Source: Incurvaria masculella (taxonomy: Eukaryota; Arthropoda; Insecta; Lepidoptera; Incurvariidae). From it: a DNA stretch of 64,000 nucleotides. Both the position numbers and the translations under genes were made by a program. Position 1 is the stretch's first letter. Every line of letters begins with the position of its first letter. The stretch is taken from contig OX335649.1 of NCBI GenBank assembly GCA_946894095.1, forward strand, positions 18,990,001 to 19,054,000, given 5' to 3'. This document shows positions 31,701 to 42,478 of the stretch, piece by piece. A model generated the notes under the pieces. It ran no database searches and was not told the DNA's origin. It saw nothing but the letters and a program-made list of their open reading frames with translations.

Positions 31701-32323
31701 TTTTCAAAACGTTATTAAATCATACTTCCTCGAAACATTTGTTATGTTTTACTTTTGTGATATTTTAGTTAGATTATCAGGTTACAATTTATTAAATGTA
31801 CGTATTGTATAGCTATTGAAAATTGTTTATTTTGTTTAGCTGACATTCGTCTGCATAAAGATATTTTTTTTCATGTGATTATCGTTGAGTATCAATAAAT
31901 AGTGCACAATAACAAATATTAGGTTACCTTGCCTGTATATTTTTGTCCCACAATCGGGTTTATTGGAAGATGTTGATTTTTGTAAAATAAGTCCTCCCTT
32001 GCATGTATCGGTGTGTATGGAAGTAATACAGCATATTGTTACTATTTAATTCGACATGTTACAAATGCGAACTAAATCCTTTTTTCCATTCATAAATTAA
32101 AGGAACTGAAGTGTAGCACAATTATGTTTTACTGTTGACAGGTTATCAGTACGCAATGCTCTCGATCAAGACATCACTATCATCTGTACTCCGGCGATAT
32201 CGCGCGCGCGTGCCTGAAGGTACTTCCGAGTGCAGGATACGCGTCAAGCTTGACATTATGATGAAGGCTGTCAATGGATACGAAGTCTCGTTAGAAGAGC
32301 GAGCCGTCCATAATGTAATGTAA
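16724..32323 (+). CDS. Cytochrome P450, CYP4 clan (gene B), exons 5-10
   Basis: Exons are 16724-16920, 17130-17199, 17854-18055 (duplicated at 24188-24389), 29601-29752, 29908-30093 and 32142-32323 (TAA). All have GT-AG borders, and lengths equal those of gene A where both exist. In composite numbering the I-helix has AGTDTS, the K-helix has E366-SL-R369, the PERF motif is PERF at 427-430, and the haem loop is F441-SSGPRN-C448-LG, so the haem thiolate is present. Exons 1-4 (anchor, C-helix; about 180 residues) are not found upstream, where a LINE remnant lies. As read, the gene is 5'-incomplete and would not make a normal P450 unless an unseen 5' part exists. Exons 7 and 9 are GC-rich at third positions, while 5, 6, 8 and 10 are not. 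Confidence 0.85.
18056..19041. other. gene B intron 7, unannotated part (repeated at ~24390-25375)
   Basis: Short open frames are present, none with a recognisable domain. Confidence 0.4.
19042..19241 (+). repeat. two tandem 100-bp units
   Basis: GGAAAATCCGTCGAAAATCC restarts exactly 100 bp later (19042, 19142). Both units carry GTATCCGATCACAACCGGG. The same pair recurs in the second duplication copy at 25376-25575. Confidence 0.85.
19464..20121. mobile_element. 642-bp ACGTATAAT-rich foldback element, copy 2
   Basis: The element (19472-20113) has the same length and nearly the same sequence as the copy at 12847-13488. It is flanked by the exact 8-bp duplication GATGTCCT (19464-19471 and 20114-20121). 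The second duplication copy has an empty site with a single GATGTCCT at about 25779-25786. Confidence 0.88.
20500..20815 (+). repeat. SINE with degenerate 5S-like head
   Basis: It starts CCTCGGTAGCCCAGTGTCGC. A worn 5S-like part (GCGCGGTTGGGTTCTTGATG, then GGTGAAC) follows, and then the shared body (TCCCGCCCGGTTTGGTACGA). It is duplicated at 26165-26480. Confidence 0.6.
20816..22455. other. gene B intron 7, unannotated part (repeated in copy 2)
   Basis: AT-rich with no coding or repeat structure recognised, except a small palindrome TTTAATTCGA..TCGAATTAAA near 22337-22360. Confidence 0.4.
22456..22572. repeat. 43-bp stem-loop, copy 1
   Basis: The arms 22456-22498 and 22530-22572 pair at 42 of 43 positions around a 31-nt loop. 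The stem contains TATTCTTGGCATTCAGTCAT. It may be a hairpin RNA source or a foldback element. An identical hairpin lies at 28121-28237. Confidence 0.85.
22573..23488. other. gene B intron 7, unannotated part (repeated in copy 2)
   Basis: It contains a 94-codon open frame (23002-23286, repeated at 28667-28951) with no recognisable domain, no splice context and no homologue that I know. Confidence 0.4.
24188..24389 (+). CDS. duplicate exon 7 of gene B (I-helix exon)
   Basis: It is 202 nt and encodes the same protein segment as 17854-18055, including AGTDTS, with intact AG acceptor and GT donor. Because 202 is not a multiple of 3, a transcript with both exon 7 copies would shift frame. Only one copy can be used per coding message. 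The accompanying exon 6 piece (23501-23533) has no proper acceptor. Confidence 0.85.
25376..25575 (+). repeat. two tandem 100-bp units (copy 2)
   Basis: Counterpart of 19042-19241 in the second duplication copy. Confidence 0.85.
26165..26480 (+). repeat. SINE with degenerate 5S-like head (copy 2)
   Basis: Counterpart of 20500-20815 carried by the tandem duplication. Confidence 0.6.
28121..28237. repeat. 43-bp stem-loop, copy 2
   Basis: Same hairpin as 22456-22572, carried by the tandem duplication. Confidence 0.85.
29262..29480. repeat. rearranged SINE body pieces
   Basis: A plus-oriented tail piece (GGTGTATTAGGCTAATA...CTATCCATGTCCAGTT) sits next to a minus-oriented middle piece (CATTGCCG...CTACTACCTAG...GTGGAATCCG). 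It lies just before exon 8 of gene B. Confidence 0.5.
30690..31740 (+). pseudogene. Jockey-type LINE reverse transcriptase remnant
   Basis: Broken frames in intron 9 of gene B read LDFSNAFNTVDFDIL, then PAGVSQGG and related segments, as in the palm of Jockey/CR1 reverse transcriptases. Many frameshifts and stops are present. Confidence 0.5.
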
Positions 32324-32475
32324 AGATGCAGCTTGAAAAGCGAATTTTTGTTTAAACAACTACCATTGTATTATTAACTAAGAGGTTCAACTTTGAGGTA
32401 TGTTGGGAGACATGCTACTTGAAAAATTACTATATTTCAATTTGTTGTTTGACAATAATTACATTGATAAAGTTG

Positions 32476-32481
32476 AATAAA
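32476..32481 (+). terminator. polyadenylation signal of gene B
   Basis: AATAAA lies about 150 bp after the gene B stop codon, at a usual spacing for a 3' untranslated region. Confidence 0.4.
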
Positions 32482-32789
32482 AATAAGTATACATTATCAG
32501 TTCAATGTCCAAAATTACGTTTTTCGAACACAGCAGTGAATAAAAACAAACATAAACTTATCGTGGCTTATTCTAATGGCAAGGCAACCAAATGAATTTT
32601 AAAATAATAATATTGTATTATATATTGAATAAATTAACATGGGATGAATATAATCACAGAATATTATTTTCAAGATTCGAGGTTGATTAGGATTTGTCAA
32701 ATAATATTATCTTAAATTTTGATGTTTGTGATATGAGAGAAATTATCACGAGTGAATTTCGTGTATTTACAGACTTAGTTCGGGAAACC

Positions 32790-33790
32790 GGTTATGACTA
32801 CAAGGAAGCCACAGTTTTACCGGATAATAGGGTTTATTTTTTGTCTTCTTCCTGAATATTCTAAATCTAAAAACTAGCAATTCGATTGCAACAACATCTG
32901 AAATAAGCAACAATCTCCTTTCGATCATAAAGGAATGCTGTCTAAATACACAATTATTGCAAGGTCCATACAATAATATTTCCTGTTTTGTGCTATTAAT
33001 CTTAACATCGTCGCTACCCGGCACGATAGTCAACCGTTCTGACCTTGAAATCCCCGCAGACTTGAAGTTGGCAGATCCAGAATTACAAGTACCGTCCGAA
33101 ATTTACATTCTCATTGGTGCAGATGTGTTTTGGGACATGAGCCGGTAGTCTCAGTTCTCACCTAAATTGGCGTTTACGTAACTTCGAAGTTCCGTAAAAA
33201 TGTTAAACTCCATACAAGTTTTTACAACACGGTTAGATATTCTGTGATTTTACTTCTTCAAGCTGTCAAAGTCAAACGTGGACTTCCGATTTGTATGAAA
33301 ACGCGGAGTGGAACATTTGAAAACGCCAGTCGATCGGTTTGCCGTAACGCCAATTTAGGTGAGAACTCAGACTGCCTACTCTGTTCCGATCTGATCAAAT
33401 CAAGTAGGGTAAAAACAAACCGATTCTCCGCAGCACGAAACTTAGTTAGTTGATTTCTTCAGGAGTACCTTGCAATGAATTTCAGATGGTCGGATCGACC
33501 TTTCAAGACGACTTCTTATCAATCTTGTTGCAATTTCGCCTAAATAAGTATGTCTTGACAACTGACATCGAAATGATGTATCGACAAATTTTGGTCACAA
33601 AAGATATGAGATATCTTCAAAACATATTATGGAGATTAAGCCATACCGAAGCACTTAAAATTTACCAACTGAACACCGTCACATATGGCAATATCTCACC
33701 GCCATATTTAGCTGTTAGGTGTCTCATACAACTTGCAAAGGAGTGTGAAGACCCACTCTGTCCGCCCCGGGGTCAGCTTTAGACTCTATC
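32790..33790 (+). pseudogene. BEL/Pao retrotransposon pol remnant (protease and RT pieces)
   Basis: The frames read LADPELQVPSEIYILIGADV, a Pao-type aspartic protease region, up to 33147. After a MITE insertion comes YVLTTDIEMMYRQILVTKD..LQNILWR, a BEL/Pao reverse transcriptase piece (to about 33740). The parts between are missing or shifted, so it is a decayed copy. Another piece, from the far C-terminus of pol, lies at 34870-35125. Confidence 0.65.
33144..33376. mobile_element. 233-bp MITE inside the BEL/Pao remnant
   Basis: The terminal inverted repeats GGTAGTCTCAGTTCTCACCT and GGCAGTCTGAGTTCTCACCT both continue AAATTGGCGTT. The target duplication is not clear. Confidence 0.65.
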
Positions 33791-34255
33791 ACCCGGCGGG
33801 CAACCTCGATATTATTTAGGAACGCATGTAATTAACAAAAACACTGATTTTTATCTGAAGACTTCAGTTTGAACTTCGCTCGGCCACTAGCTGCATTGTA
33901 TTGTATTGTATATCATTTTGTCAAATTGGTAGACAAGCTACACTCAGACAGGTCATTTTTTCTTATTTTAAGGCATACAGGCAAACATAGATTCAGCTTA
34001 CAATTTCTGGCATATACCATCGTCAAATTTACTAAATAAAGCAAACTAAGCTAAATATGTCAACTTAATAATTAGTCAAGGGCTTTATGATACTAGATTA
34101 TCATGGTCAATTCAATTATGAATACAAATGAACAAACAATACAAAATATAAACGGTAAAAGATTTAGTAGCAAACTGGTACAAAAATGGTACAAAAAAAT
34201 ATCGTACATTTAAAATTAACTAAATTTAATTACAATTACTAATTCTAAATTAACT
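33791..34255. other. unannotated; likely includes LINE 3' untranslated tail
   Basis: AT-rich and lies directly after the stop of the minus-strand LINE fragment (34256). No gene is seen. Confidence 0.4.
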
Positions 34256-34475
34256 AAAAATCGTTGTCAGCTAAGGCCTCATTAAGGGTATAGTAACTCT
34301 TTTTCAGTAGACATAGTTTTATTTTTTTAAGAATGGCATATCTTCCAGGTTCCTAATATCCTCAGGTATTTTATTATAAAACTTAATACTATTACAAATG
34401 AAGCTATTTGAAACCTTACTCAGTCTATTTTTAATACAATGTATGTCATTTCTATGTCTCGTAACATAAAACGCC
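34256..34475 (-). pseudogene. C-terminal end of a CR1/Jockey-type LINE ORF2
   Basis: The minus-strand frame TRHRNDIHCIKNRLSKVSNS..FYNKIPEDIRNL ends in a stop near 34256. It matches the usual tail of LINE ORF2 proteins (compare FTNRVVELWNKLPEDV in the LINE at 58500). It is a short, 5'-truncated copy. Confidence 0.6.
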
Positions 34476-34869
34476 GCTTGCTCGGCCGTCAAACGAATAG
34501 GCCTCGGCGCGCAGTTCATGTCTGTATTTTAATCTCACAGATGCGCTTCCACTGGCCGGCAAACAAAAAACTCGGTTCCTCTCTGACCCGCGGAGTGAGA
34601 GAGAGAGACTACAGATATAAGAGCAAACGGCAATAGCGACAGAGACAAAGGCCAATGAAACAAGTTTAAAGACAGTAATAACAATTTAAGTTCAAACAAA
34701 TAACATTTTAAACAGTTCAGATCGGTAGCAGTGCAGAGTTCGTCGTATACACTACTATAGCTCGACACATACACACTCACGTACACTTGATTTAGTTCAA
34801 ATCACAGTCCGTCGTCAACACACTCATTTCAGAAATCATCTGGGGGTCCATTCAGGGCAAGAGTGAGAT
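34476..34869. other. unannotated, GC-richer stretch
   Basis: Contains a (GA)n tract near 34596-34608. It may be the leader or long terminal repeat region of a decayed LTR element. Nothing definite. Confidence 0.3.
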
Positions 34870-35125
34870 GCCGAATTCAAGCAATTTCGTAAACATTATT
34901 GGAAGAGGTGGCAGAAGGAACACCTAGTCGAATTCCTACCTAGGAGGATCTACCACTGCTGCATTGTGGGTCGCATTATTGAGGTATATCCGGGCAACGA
35001 CGGCATCTCCAGGGTGGCTGACATTAAGACCGCCAAGGGGACCATCCGGTGAGCTTTCTCAAGAATCTGCCCTCTGACATCAATTGCTGAAACTTCTTTT
35101 AACGCCGGGGGTTATGTTCAGACAC
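34870..35125 (+). pseudogene. BEL/Pao pol C-terminal remnant
   Basis: The frame reads FRKHYWKRWQKEHLVEFLPR, then GRIIEVYPGNDGISRVADIK and TAKGTIR. This is the domain downstream of integrase in BEL/Pao polyproteins. A plus-strand fragment in line with 32790-33790. Confidence 0.65.
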
Positions 35126-35334
35126 CATCAAGCTTGTTTTGCGTGGCTGGCTGGCAGAGATATGCGGAGCAGCGCCGCCTGCAGCAGGCAGCCATTCGAT
35201 GCCCCTTTGCCTCAGCAGTCTGGGATAAACTATCGACGCCGATGCATGCACACGCTCTGTATGTAGCCAAATGTGTACCGCAAATATTTATTCTACTCGT
35301 CGTTGAAGATTTCGGTTTGGTTTGAGCTTCGACC

Positions 35335-36440
35335 CCAACACCTACAATAATTGGACAACAAACTTGGGATAACGACGTTCCTGTATTCTAACCGATCAAA
35401 ATAATCAAATCAATAAACTCACTTAAGGCTGTTCCGACCCATATAAAGTTGTTTGCACACAGAACGCAAAAAGTATTGCACTTTAAGGCACGAATTAATA
35501 ATAAACGTTTAATATAGTCATATTACTTGCAGCGAAAACAATTTCACAATTTCAGGATTATTGGTTTTGTTACAATTAATTTAAATACGATTTTTATTTA
35601 ACAGCGCCATCTAACGGTGTAAAACTTCTAATCGGCAATTACAACGAAACCATTAAACCTGAAATTGTGAATATGTTTTCGCTGCAACTACTATGGCTAC
35701 ATTTAATATTTTTGACGAATTCGTGCCTTAAAGTGCAATACTTTTTGCATTCTGTGTAAAAAAAACATTGTATGGGTCGGAACATCCTTAAGAAATCTAA
35801 AAGTCCAGGAGACAACGGAATTTTCAATGAAACTATAGTTGCACTGATAAACTGTATCTCAAGACCTCTTATTAAACTTTTTGACCCAATCCTGGAACAC
35901 GAAAGCATACCAAAACAGTGAACTGAATCAGTAATTACATGACTGTACAAAAAAGGATACTTTAAAAGCATATCAAACTACAGACCAATTAGTTTTATGT
36001 CCAATTTATATATAAACGATTTTCTAAAAACCCTTCTGAACAGAATATCAAACACTTTGGACGAAGGCCAACCAAGAGAAAAAGCAGGTTTTAGAAAAGG
36101 GTTTTCTGCACTTGATCACATTTATACATTACAACAAATGATAGATAAATACAAGGAATACGGAAAAACATTATATGAGATTTTCATTGATTACTCTAAA
36201 GCATTTGACTCTATTGAGCACGAAGCCCTCCGGGAAGCAATATCTGGTCGCGATAGCACTATCACACTCCCTCTTCACTAGTCATGAAAACTATATTAAA
36301 ATTTTAAAAAAATATATGCAACTTCCTGTTCAAAAAGTGCGCTTATAAAAAGACGAAGATCCCTTTAAAATCAAATGAGGAGTCAGGCCGGGGACATACT
36401 GTCCCCAAAATTTTTTTTATCACTCCTCAAAATGATTATA
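35335..36440 (+). pseudogene. RTE-type LINE reverse transcriptase remnant
   Basis: The sequence reads IIKSINSLKKSKSPGDNGIF across the MITE insertion, then ISNYRPISF, EKAGFRKGFSALDHIYTLQQ, IDYSKAFDSIEHEAL and GVRPGD near 36390. These are the fingers and palm of an RTE-like reverse transcriptase. Several stops and shifts are present, and the YxDD half is missing. Confidence 0.65.
35423..35791. mobile_element. 361-bp TTAA MITE, copy 1
   Basis: The element (35427-35787) has TTAA on both sides and long inverted repeats (TGTTCCGACCCATA; AACGCAAAAAGTATTGCACT). It sits inside the RTE reading frame, which reads through if one TTAA and the element are removed. Non-coding, piggyBac-like by target site. 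Confidence 0.85.
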
Positions 36441-36449
36441 AGAAAACTA

Positions 36450-36614
36450 GCTGGTTCGGGTCCAGCCTTGCAGTATATTCGTAAAGTAGTTCTTTTTACA
36501 AGGATCTTTCTTTAATTAATGTGTCCTTGCTTCACGGTCGATTTTACATACATACATGTCACATTCCTTGGAAAAAGCGACGTACATGCTTAGCATATAA
36601 AGTATATTTACTTA
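36450..36614 (+). repeat. ~165-bp direct repeat, copy 1
   Basis: CGGGTCCAGCCTTGCAGTAT to TATTTACTTA repeats 403 bp downstream with few differences. It also matches part of 12669-12752 in reverse. Confidence 0.8.
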
Positions 36615-36852
36615 AGTCAACCTAGGACCGGCTCTAGCGTCTGATATCAAATACGATTATGGTGACGACGGCAATATGTTTGAATGTCCAATGTTTGCAG
36701 TCAAGGTCAGTAACGCAAGTATAGCGTTAAATAAATGTAAGTAGGTATAATCTTAAATACTGTGCTAGTAGGAGGAATTGATTACGGGAAGAGGGACTGT
36801 AGGAGAATTCCAAATTATGGGTATAATACCAATACCCGCGAATGTATGTTTT

Positions 36853-37019
36853 GCTGGATCGGGTCCAGCCTTGCAGTATATTCGTAAAGTAGTTCTTTAT
36901 ACAGGGATCTATCTTTAATTAATGTGTCCTGGCTTCACGGTCGATTTTACATACATACATGTCACATTCCTTGGAATAAGAGACGTACATGCTTAGTACG
37001 ACAAAGTATATTTACTTAA
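36853..37019 (+). repeat. ~165-bp direct repeat, copy 2
   Basis: Partner of 36450-36614. The 240 bp between them holds no recognised gene. Confidence 0.8.
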
Positions 37020-37022
37020 ATA

Positions 37023-37168
37023 CACATTCCGTGAAAATTTCAGCTGCCTACTTATTACGGTTCATGAGATACAGCCCTGTGACGGACGGACGGACGGACG
37101 AAAGAACAGACAGCGGAGGCTTAGTAATAGGGTTCCGTTTGCAGCCTTAGGGTACGGAACCCTAAAAA
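37023..37168 (+). repeat. family R fragment
   Basis: CATTCCGTGAAAATTTCAGC, then (GGAC)n, AGGCTTAGTAATAGGGTTCC and GGGTACGGAACCC. Confidence 0.65.
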
Positions 37169-37536
37169 AACAGGTTCTTTTGTTTTTATTTATTTTTATC
37201 AAGGGTCAAAACCTCATATGGGCACTCACACACATAGATTAAAGATTTCATGAACTATTATATAAGGAGGAAACGAAATGTGGTATGTGTTTAGAACGGA
37301 CCATGAAGCAAGAATTCATTAATTCAATAAAAATCATTGTAAACACGTCTATGAATATATTGCAAGGCAGGACCCAAACCATATTAGCGATTAGTGCTCA
37401 CCCAATGACCTCTAGACGGTCATGATTCACCGTTTACATTTTCATACTAGTTATAAGGTTCCATTTTAATATGCATGTTTTCTTATTTCCTCGTGAATAA
37501 CAAATGCTTAAGCTGTTTTAATGTCATACATTCATG

Positions 37537-38085
37537 TTAAGGTGGCCCATCCCGCTCATCTCCCCATACAAAAGGGGAAAGAAGATCACGCCCATATTTA
37601 TTGTCAGAGATCCAAAATTCTGCTCAAAATAGCTTTATTTGATCGAACTAGATGTCTGATGACCATTGGCATTGTAAAATTGTGTTTGGTTTCTATGTTA
37701 TAAGGTCCGAAAGTTCGCATTTTTGGCGCGTTTTATCAGTAACTTTGGAGGTGGATTACGCAATGATAAAGTAAGAAAATCTTAAAAAGATTAGTCATCA
37801 GACATAGCTTATTTAATCAAAATTTATAATCTATTTGGTTTTTGTTCGATTTTGTACTACAGCGGTCGTGGTTTACTTTTAGCTATAAGTCGTTTTGAAA
37901 TCAAAATTTTCGTAAATCTTACCAAATCATACACTATGCACATTGTCTTTTTTGTGGACATGTTGCATCTTCCTCATCACGGAGCCTGTCTTATTTTTTT
38001 AAACAGAGAAGGTCCCAGAGCGCAACAGCACGGTTTTGTACCGTGCCCGCGAATGAGTTAGGCCCGCCGGGTTGGGCCGCCTTAA
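37537..38085. mobile_element. 541-bp TTAA MITE, copy 1
   Basis: TTAA flanks lie at 37537-37540 and 38082-38085. The ends are GGTGGCCCATCCCG and GGCGGCCCAACCCG, in inverted orientation. No transposase is coded. A close copy lies at 44470-45019. Confidence 0.85.
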
Positions 38086-39275
38086 GAGCGTATTTAATTA
38101 TCACTACATCTCACTACATATTATTTTAAAACAAAGTACTCCTGAGCGTTTGTCTGCCTGTCTGTCTGTCGATCTGTCTGAATGCGATAAACTCCTACGC
38201 CCACAGTAAAGTCCGTAGGTAATATCTTGTGTCTTACCTCCGAAAGACAATCACAATAACAGTTTAAATATATTTCAGATTATTACAAAATATAGGTTAT
38301 TTGCGGAGCTTTCTCTACATTTAATTATCAATCCTTATTCAGAAAAATATGTATGTCACTATCCTTTCACATTTAAAATTTGATTAAATTTTTCTTTTGC
38401 ATTCAAAAGAATAGTTTAGAAGATATGACTGATTCAGAATTATGTGAAACCGACATTTGTATGGGCCTCCTTATATTTGTATTGTATTGTATGTATTATT
38501 AAGTTAATTAATTTATTTATTATTTAAGACTTTTCACATTGTAGGTTGTTGTTTCCTCGTAGTTCTTAGGTCTTTGCTTTAGACCGTTCTACCAATGTAA
38601 GTTTGGCAGTAGCATTTAGGTATGAAATCATTTATGTGGACGAAAAAAAAGACAAAAAAAATTTATTTATAGACCAGTGAAGTTTCTTTCACTTGTTGAT
38701 CGAATCCGCAGATCAATCAAATTGTGACATGACTTGGTTTAGTTTGACTACCAGAAGTTGAATTAATAAATGAAATGAAATATGTTAGGGATTAATGTCC
38801 CTCATAATTTGGATTTTGCTACCACTTACCGGAGTTCGATGCCAATTGTACCGGATTATTGCTTGGGAACAATTTACCCGATTTAAATGCAGTTTTTATC
38901 CATGTCCAGCCTGATTCTACTCAAAACGTATATAATGCTAAAATACCAGAGGGTTGTAGCAGTGAGTGTTAAATTCTTATAAATTGCGAACCGCTCACTT
39001 GATTTATGTGTCGCAGGCTCCTGCTATAATCAGGCTTTCTATACAAAGCCTAGGCATTTGCGATTATGCCGGCAGATGTAAGTATTTGATAAAATTAATG
39101 CATTTGACTGGACTTTTTCAGGCGTAATCGATTATGCCTGACGTTCGTAGGCAGATGCTATAAAAACTAATTCTATTTTATTTGACTGGCTGATTTCAGG
39201 CATATTCGAAAAACCGGCTCAGGCAAATACGATAAAAGCAAGGTTAAGGAAGGACCGAATAAAGGCACTTCCACT
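38086..39275. other. unannotated
   Basis: Contains (TGTC)n near 38155-38175 and a repeated theme (TTTGACTGG, TTCAGGCATAATCG-like) between 39040 and 39240, possibly a worn tandem or palindromic repeat. No gene is seen. Confidence 0.35.
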
Positions 39276-39644
39276 CAAAGGATGTTCCGACCCATACAAT
39301 GTTTTTTTTACACAGAACGCAAAAAGTATTGCACTTTAAGGCACGGATTCGTCAAAAATATTAAATATAGCCATAGTAGTTGCCGCGAAAACATATTCAC
39401 AATTTCAGGTTAAATGGTTTCGTTGTAATTGCCGATTAGAAGTTTTACACCGTTAGATGGCGCTGTTAAATAAAAATCGTATTTAAATAAATTGTTACAA
39501 AACCAATAATCCAAAAATTGTGAAATTGTTTTCGCTGCAACTACTATGGCTATATTTAATATTTTTGACGAATTCGTGCCTTAAAGTGCAATACTTTTTG
39601 CGTTCTGTGTAAAAAAAACATTGTATGGGTCGGAACATCCTTAA
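39276..39644. mobile_element. 361-bp TTAA MITE, copy 2
   Basis: The element (39280-39640) has the same length and inverted repeats as 35427-35787. TTAA is intact on the right (39641-39644) but has decayed on the left. Confidence 0.82.
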
Positions 39645-40408
39645 TGTGAAAACGTATGAGATTAGATCGCTAACTCTTAGCTATCTGTGTCGTGAAGAGA
39701 TGTTCATAGGGCAAGAACGCGGTGAATTAGAAGGACAAAAGTGTGCTGCTAAAAGATGTTGGCTAGTTCTTCTAAAATACCAATCTAACAGAAATACCAA
39801 AAATCGACAAATGACCACTACATCATGAGAATGTCAAATCAAATCAAATAAGTTATTGTTATACTCGTATAATTAGGCATTGGTACCACGGAGGTGAAGA
39901 AATTACAAGAGTGCGAATGGAACTAAAAAAGTGTCGACACCTCAATTGTGCCGCTGGAGGAATTTGGCCTTTGTTTCGGCTCTCGCTGAATACATCATTA
40001 CGAATGCAGAATGACGGAACGACCATCTGCTTAATTGAAACTATAATGTTTATCTTTATCGGTGTGCGGCGATATAATGTTGTAAGTCGCGTGGCGTCAT
40101 TTTTTCCACGCTCGTTGTATGGAAGTTATTTATCCATACATTCTTCAAGTCCATGATTGGTACAAAGTAATCTTACCCCTACCTACCAATTGTTTTTTGT
40201 CACCCACGTATTGTGATGGTAGATGTATCGGTGTGATTTTTTTTTTGTGTTTCCTTACAACGCGCTGGCCGCTCACACGATACTAGTCCACATACGGTTG
40301 TCATCAAATTGGCTATTTTATGGCACCACTTTCAATTTGACAGCGGCGCAGTGTCGGGCACGCATAGATGCCACTCGAGGTAACGCTACGAAGCGGATCT
40401 AATTTGTA
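39645..40408. other. unannotated
   Basis: No domain, splice pattern or repeat is recognised. Confidence 0.35.
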
Positions 40409-40705
40409 GGGTTCCGTACCCAAAGGGTGCCAACGGAACCCTATTACTAGGCCTCCGCTGTCCGTCCGTCCATCCGTCCGTCCGTCCGTCCGTCCGTCAG
40501 TCACAGGGCTGTATCTCAGTAACCGTAACAGCTAAAATTTTCAAAGAGTGTGTATTCATTTTGCCGCTATAACCGGTAAGATTGAAAAATAATTAAAATT
40601 AAAGGGTCCCCCTATACAAAAAACGTGATTTTTTTGTATTAAATATTTTACGATGGTACGGGACCCTTCGTGTGCGAGTCCGACTCGAACTTGGCCGGTT
40701 TTTTT
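40409..40705 (-). repeat. family R, complete copy
   Basis: AGGGTTCCGTACCCAAAGGG to CGAACTTGGCCGG, with a (CCGT)n run at 40461-40498. Confidence 0.7.
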
Positions 40706-42478
40706 GCAGGTTCCATTAGGTATGTATCACGCAGAGTAGTAAAACAAAGCGTTCTATATTGACAACTTGAAACAATACTTGAATGAGTATTACTATTATT
40801 TAAAAGACATTGCCAACTTTACTATGGGCCAGAAAAGCGCTACTACTTAAACGATACCGTATCAACCAAACATATTTTCATTCCTCACATGCTTACACAC
40901 AATAATTAATATGGTTTACTTTACTTTCACAGACGGAATAACCCGTCAGACACTTTTAAAAATACATATTCGAGGTTAGTCTTGTGAAATGTTACTTCTT
41001 CTTGTGTCTTTATTCACACGGAAAGACAAGGACTTTCAGCATAGAACCATAAATATATTTTTTCTATTAATTACGAAAAAGGCATTTAAGTTAAATTATA
41101 ATTAAAATAGTAGTTGACGAATAATTACAAACATGTTTGTAGAGGAAGCGAAATCAGTATGCTATGATCGAACAGTATGGTCGTAAACCTTAAAATAAAT
41201 TTATCTGGCTGATAATCTTTTCCTTCCGATCTAAAGGAAAATATTATAGCGATAGCAGCGCCAGTCGGTTCTCCGTAAACTATTAAAGACGTACTGACCG
41301 ATCTTTACCTTGATACATACATACAAACTCTCATGATGACGGCTTTTCGCGGTCAGAGCTGCCAGATATAGAAAATAGACCAAAACTAAACCGGAAGTAT
41401 AATGATAAAAAATATATTAGTAACATTATTCATTTTACTGTATGCGGAGTGTATTTATTTTAGATTTTTATTGCAGATTAACGACTGTGAAATTAATCAT
41501 TTAGCTGAAATCGCAAGATAGGATTAAAATGTCGTTACCTATTAAAGCGAAAATACGCAACATTTGACAACACTGAGAAAAACATGTTGAGAACTTTTTT
41601 TAAAATAATAATCCTCGTCCGCGGGGACTTTCATTATGTTTGCGAAAACCCCTTTCTTGATTTTGATTTTTGTTGAGAATACAGGTCACTGCACTCGAGA
41701 TTCAGAATTCTTGTAAGATGATCGAACCGTGCTAGATGTCATTATACCCATTCACGTCCAGCCAAAAAAAAAGGGGGGAAGAAGGGAGAGGGAGTTTTTT
41801 TTAAATTTATTTTTGCAACAGTTTCCGCTATCGGCATCAGCAATAACAGTTACAAACGTTTTCGAAGACAAGTGGAAACGCCCATGACTAGTCTGTACCA
41901 GAGCACCAACCACCGCACTTACGGATCGTTGGAGTCAATGCAGCCAGAACTATGCGTATATTCGCAGATCCATCGATATGACATTTATTGTGCGAAATTA
42001 AACATGGACTGAAGCTTTCGAGAAATGACTGCTAACGCCATCTATTATGGATCATGCGCAGCGTCAAGAGTATTGGAGAAATGTCAAACTCTGTGACTAG
42101 GAAGCTCAAGCGCCCTCTATGAACCATGACTAGTACCTTATAATATAATAAAGTGTAGGAATTCACAATCTCTGAATAAGAATTTGAATATGTTAGTGAA
42201 TCGTGATGAGTGCATTGTTGATCATTTTCTATTCTAAATAATCGTAAGTTCGAGTGACTAATTAGTGTGAAGTTTATTACTAATTGATAAGGGTAAGTCT
42301 TCGATCTAGGGAAATTCTAGATCTGTATTATAAAGCGCTAGGCTATCTAAATATAAGTAAATTGTGAGAGCTGAGAGAGTTTTTTGTCTGTCCTCTGGGG
42401 TTTTCTCTCGAACGGCACAGCTTACGTAATAACTCATCAGGGCTTGAAATTTTATAATAAAGAAGATTTTCTTTTAAA
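40706..42478. other. unannotated intergenic stretch
   Basis: AT-rich with no coding or mobile-element structure recognised, apart from a short purine-rich run near 41765-41795. Confidence 0.4.
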
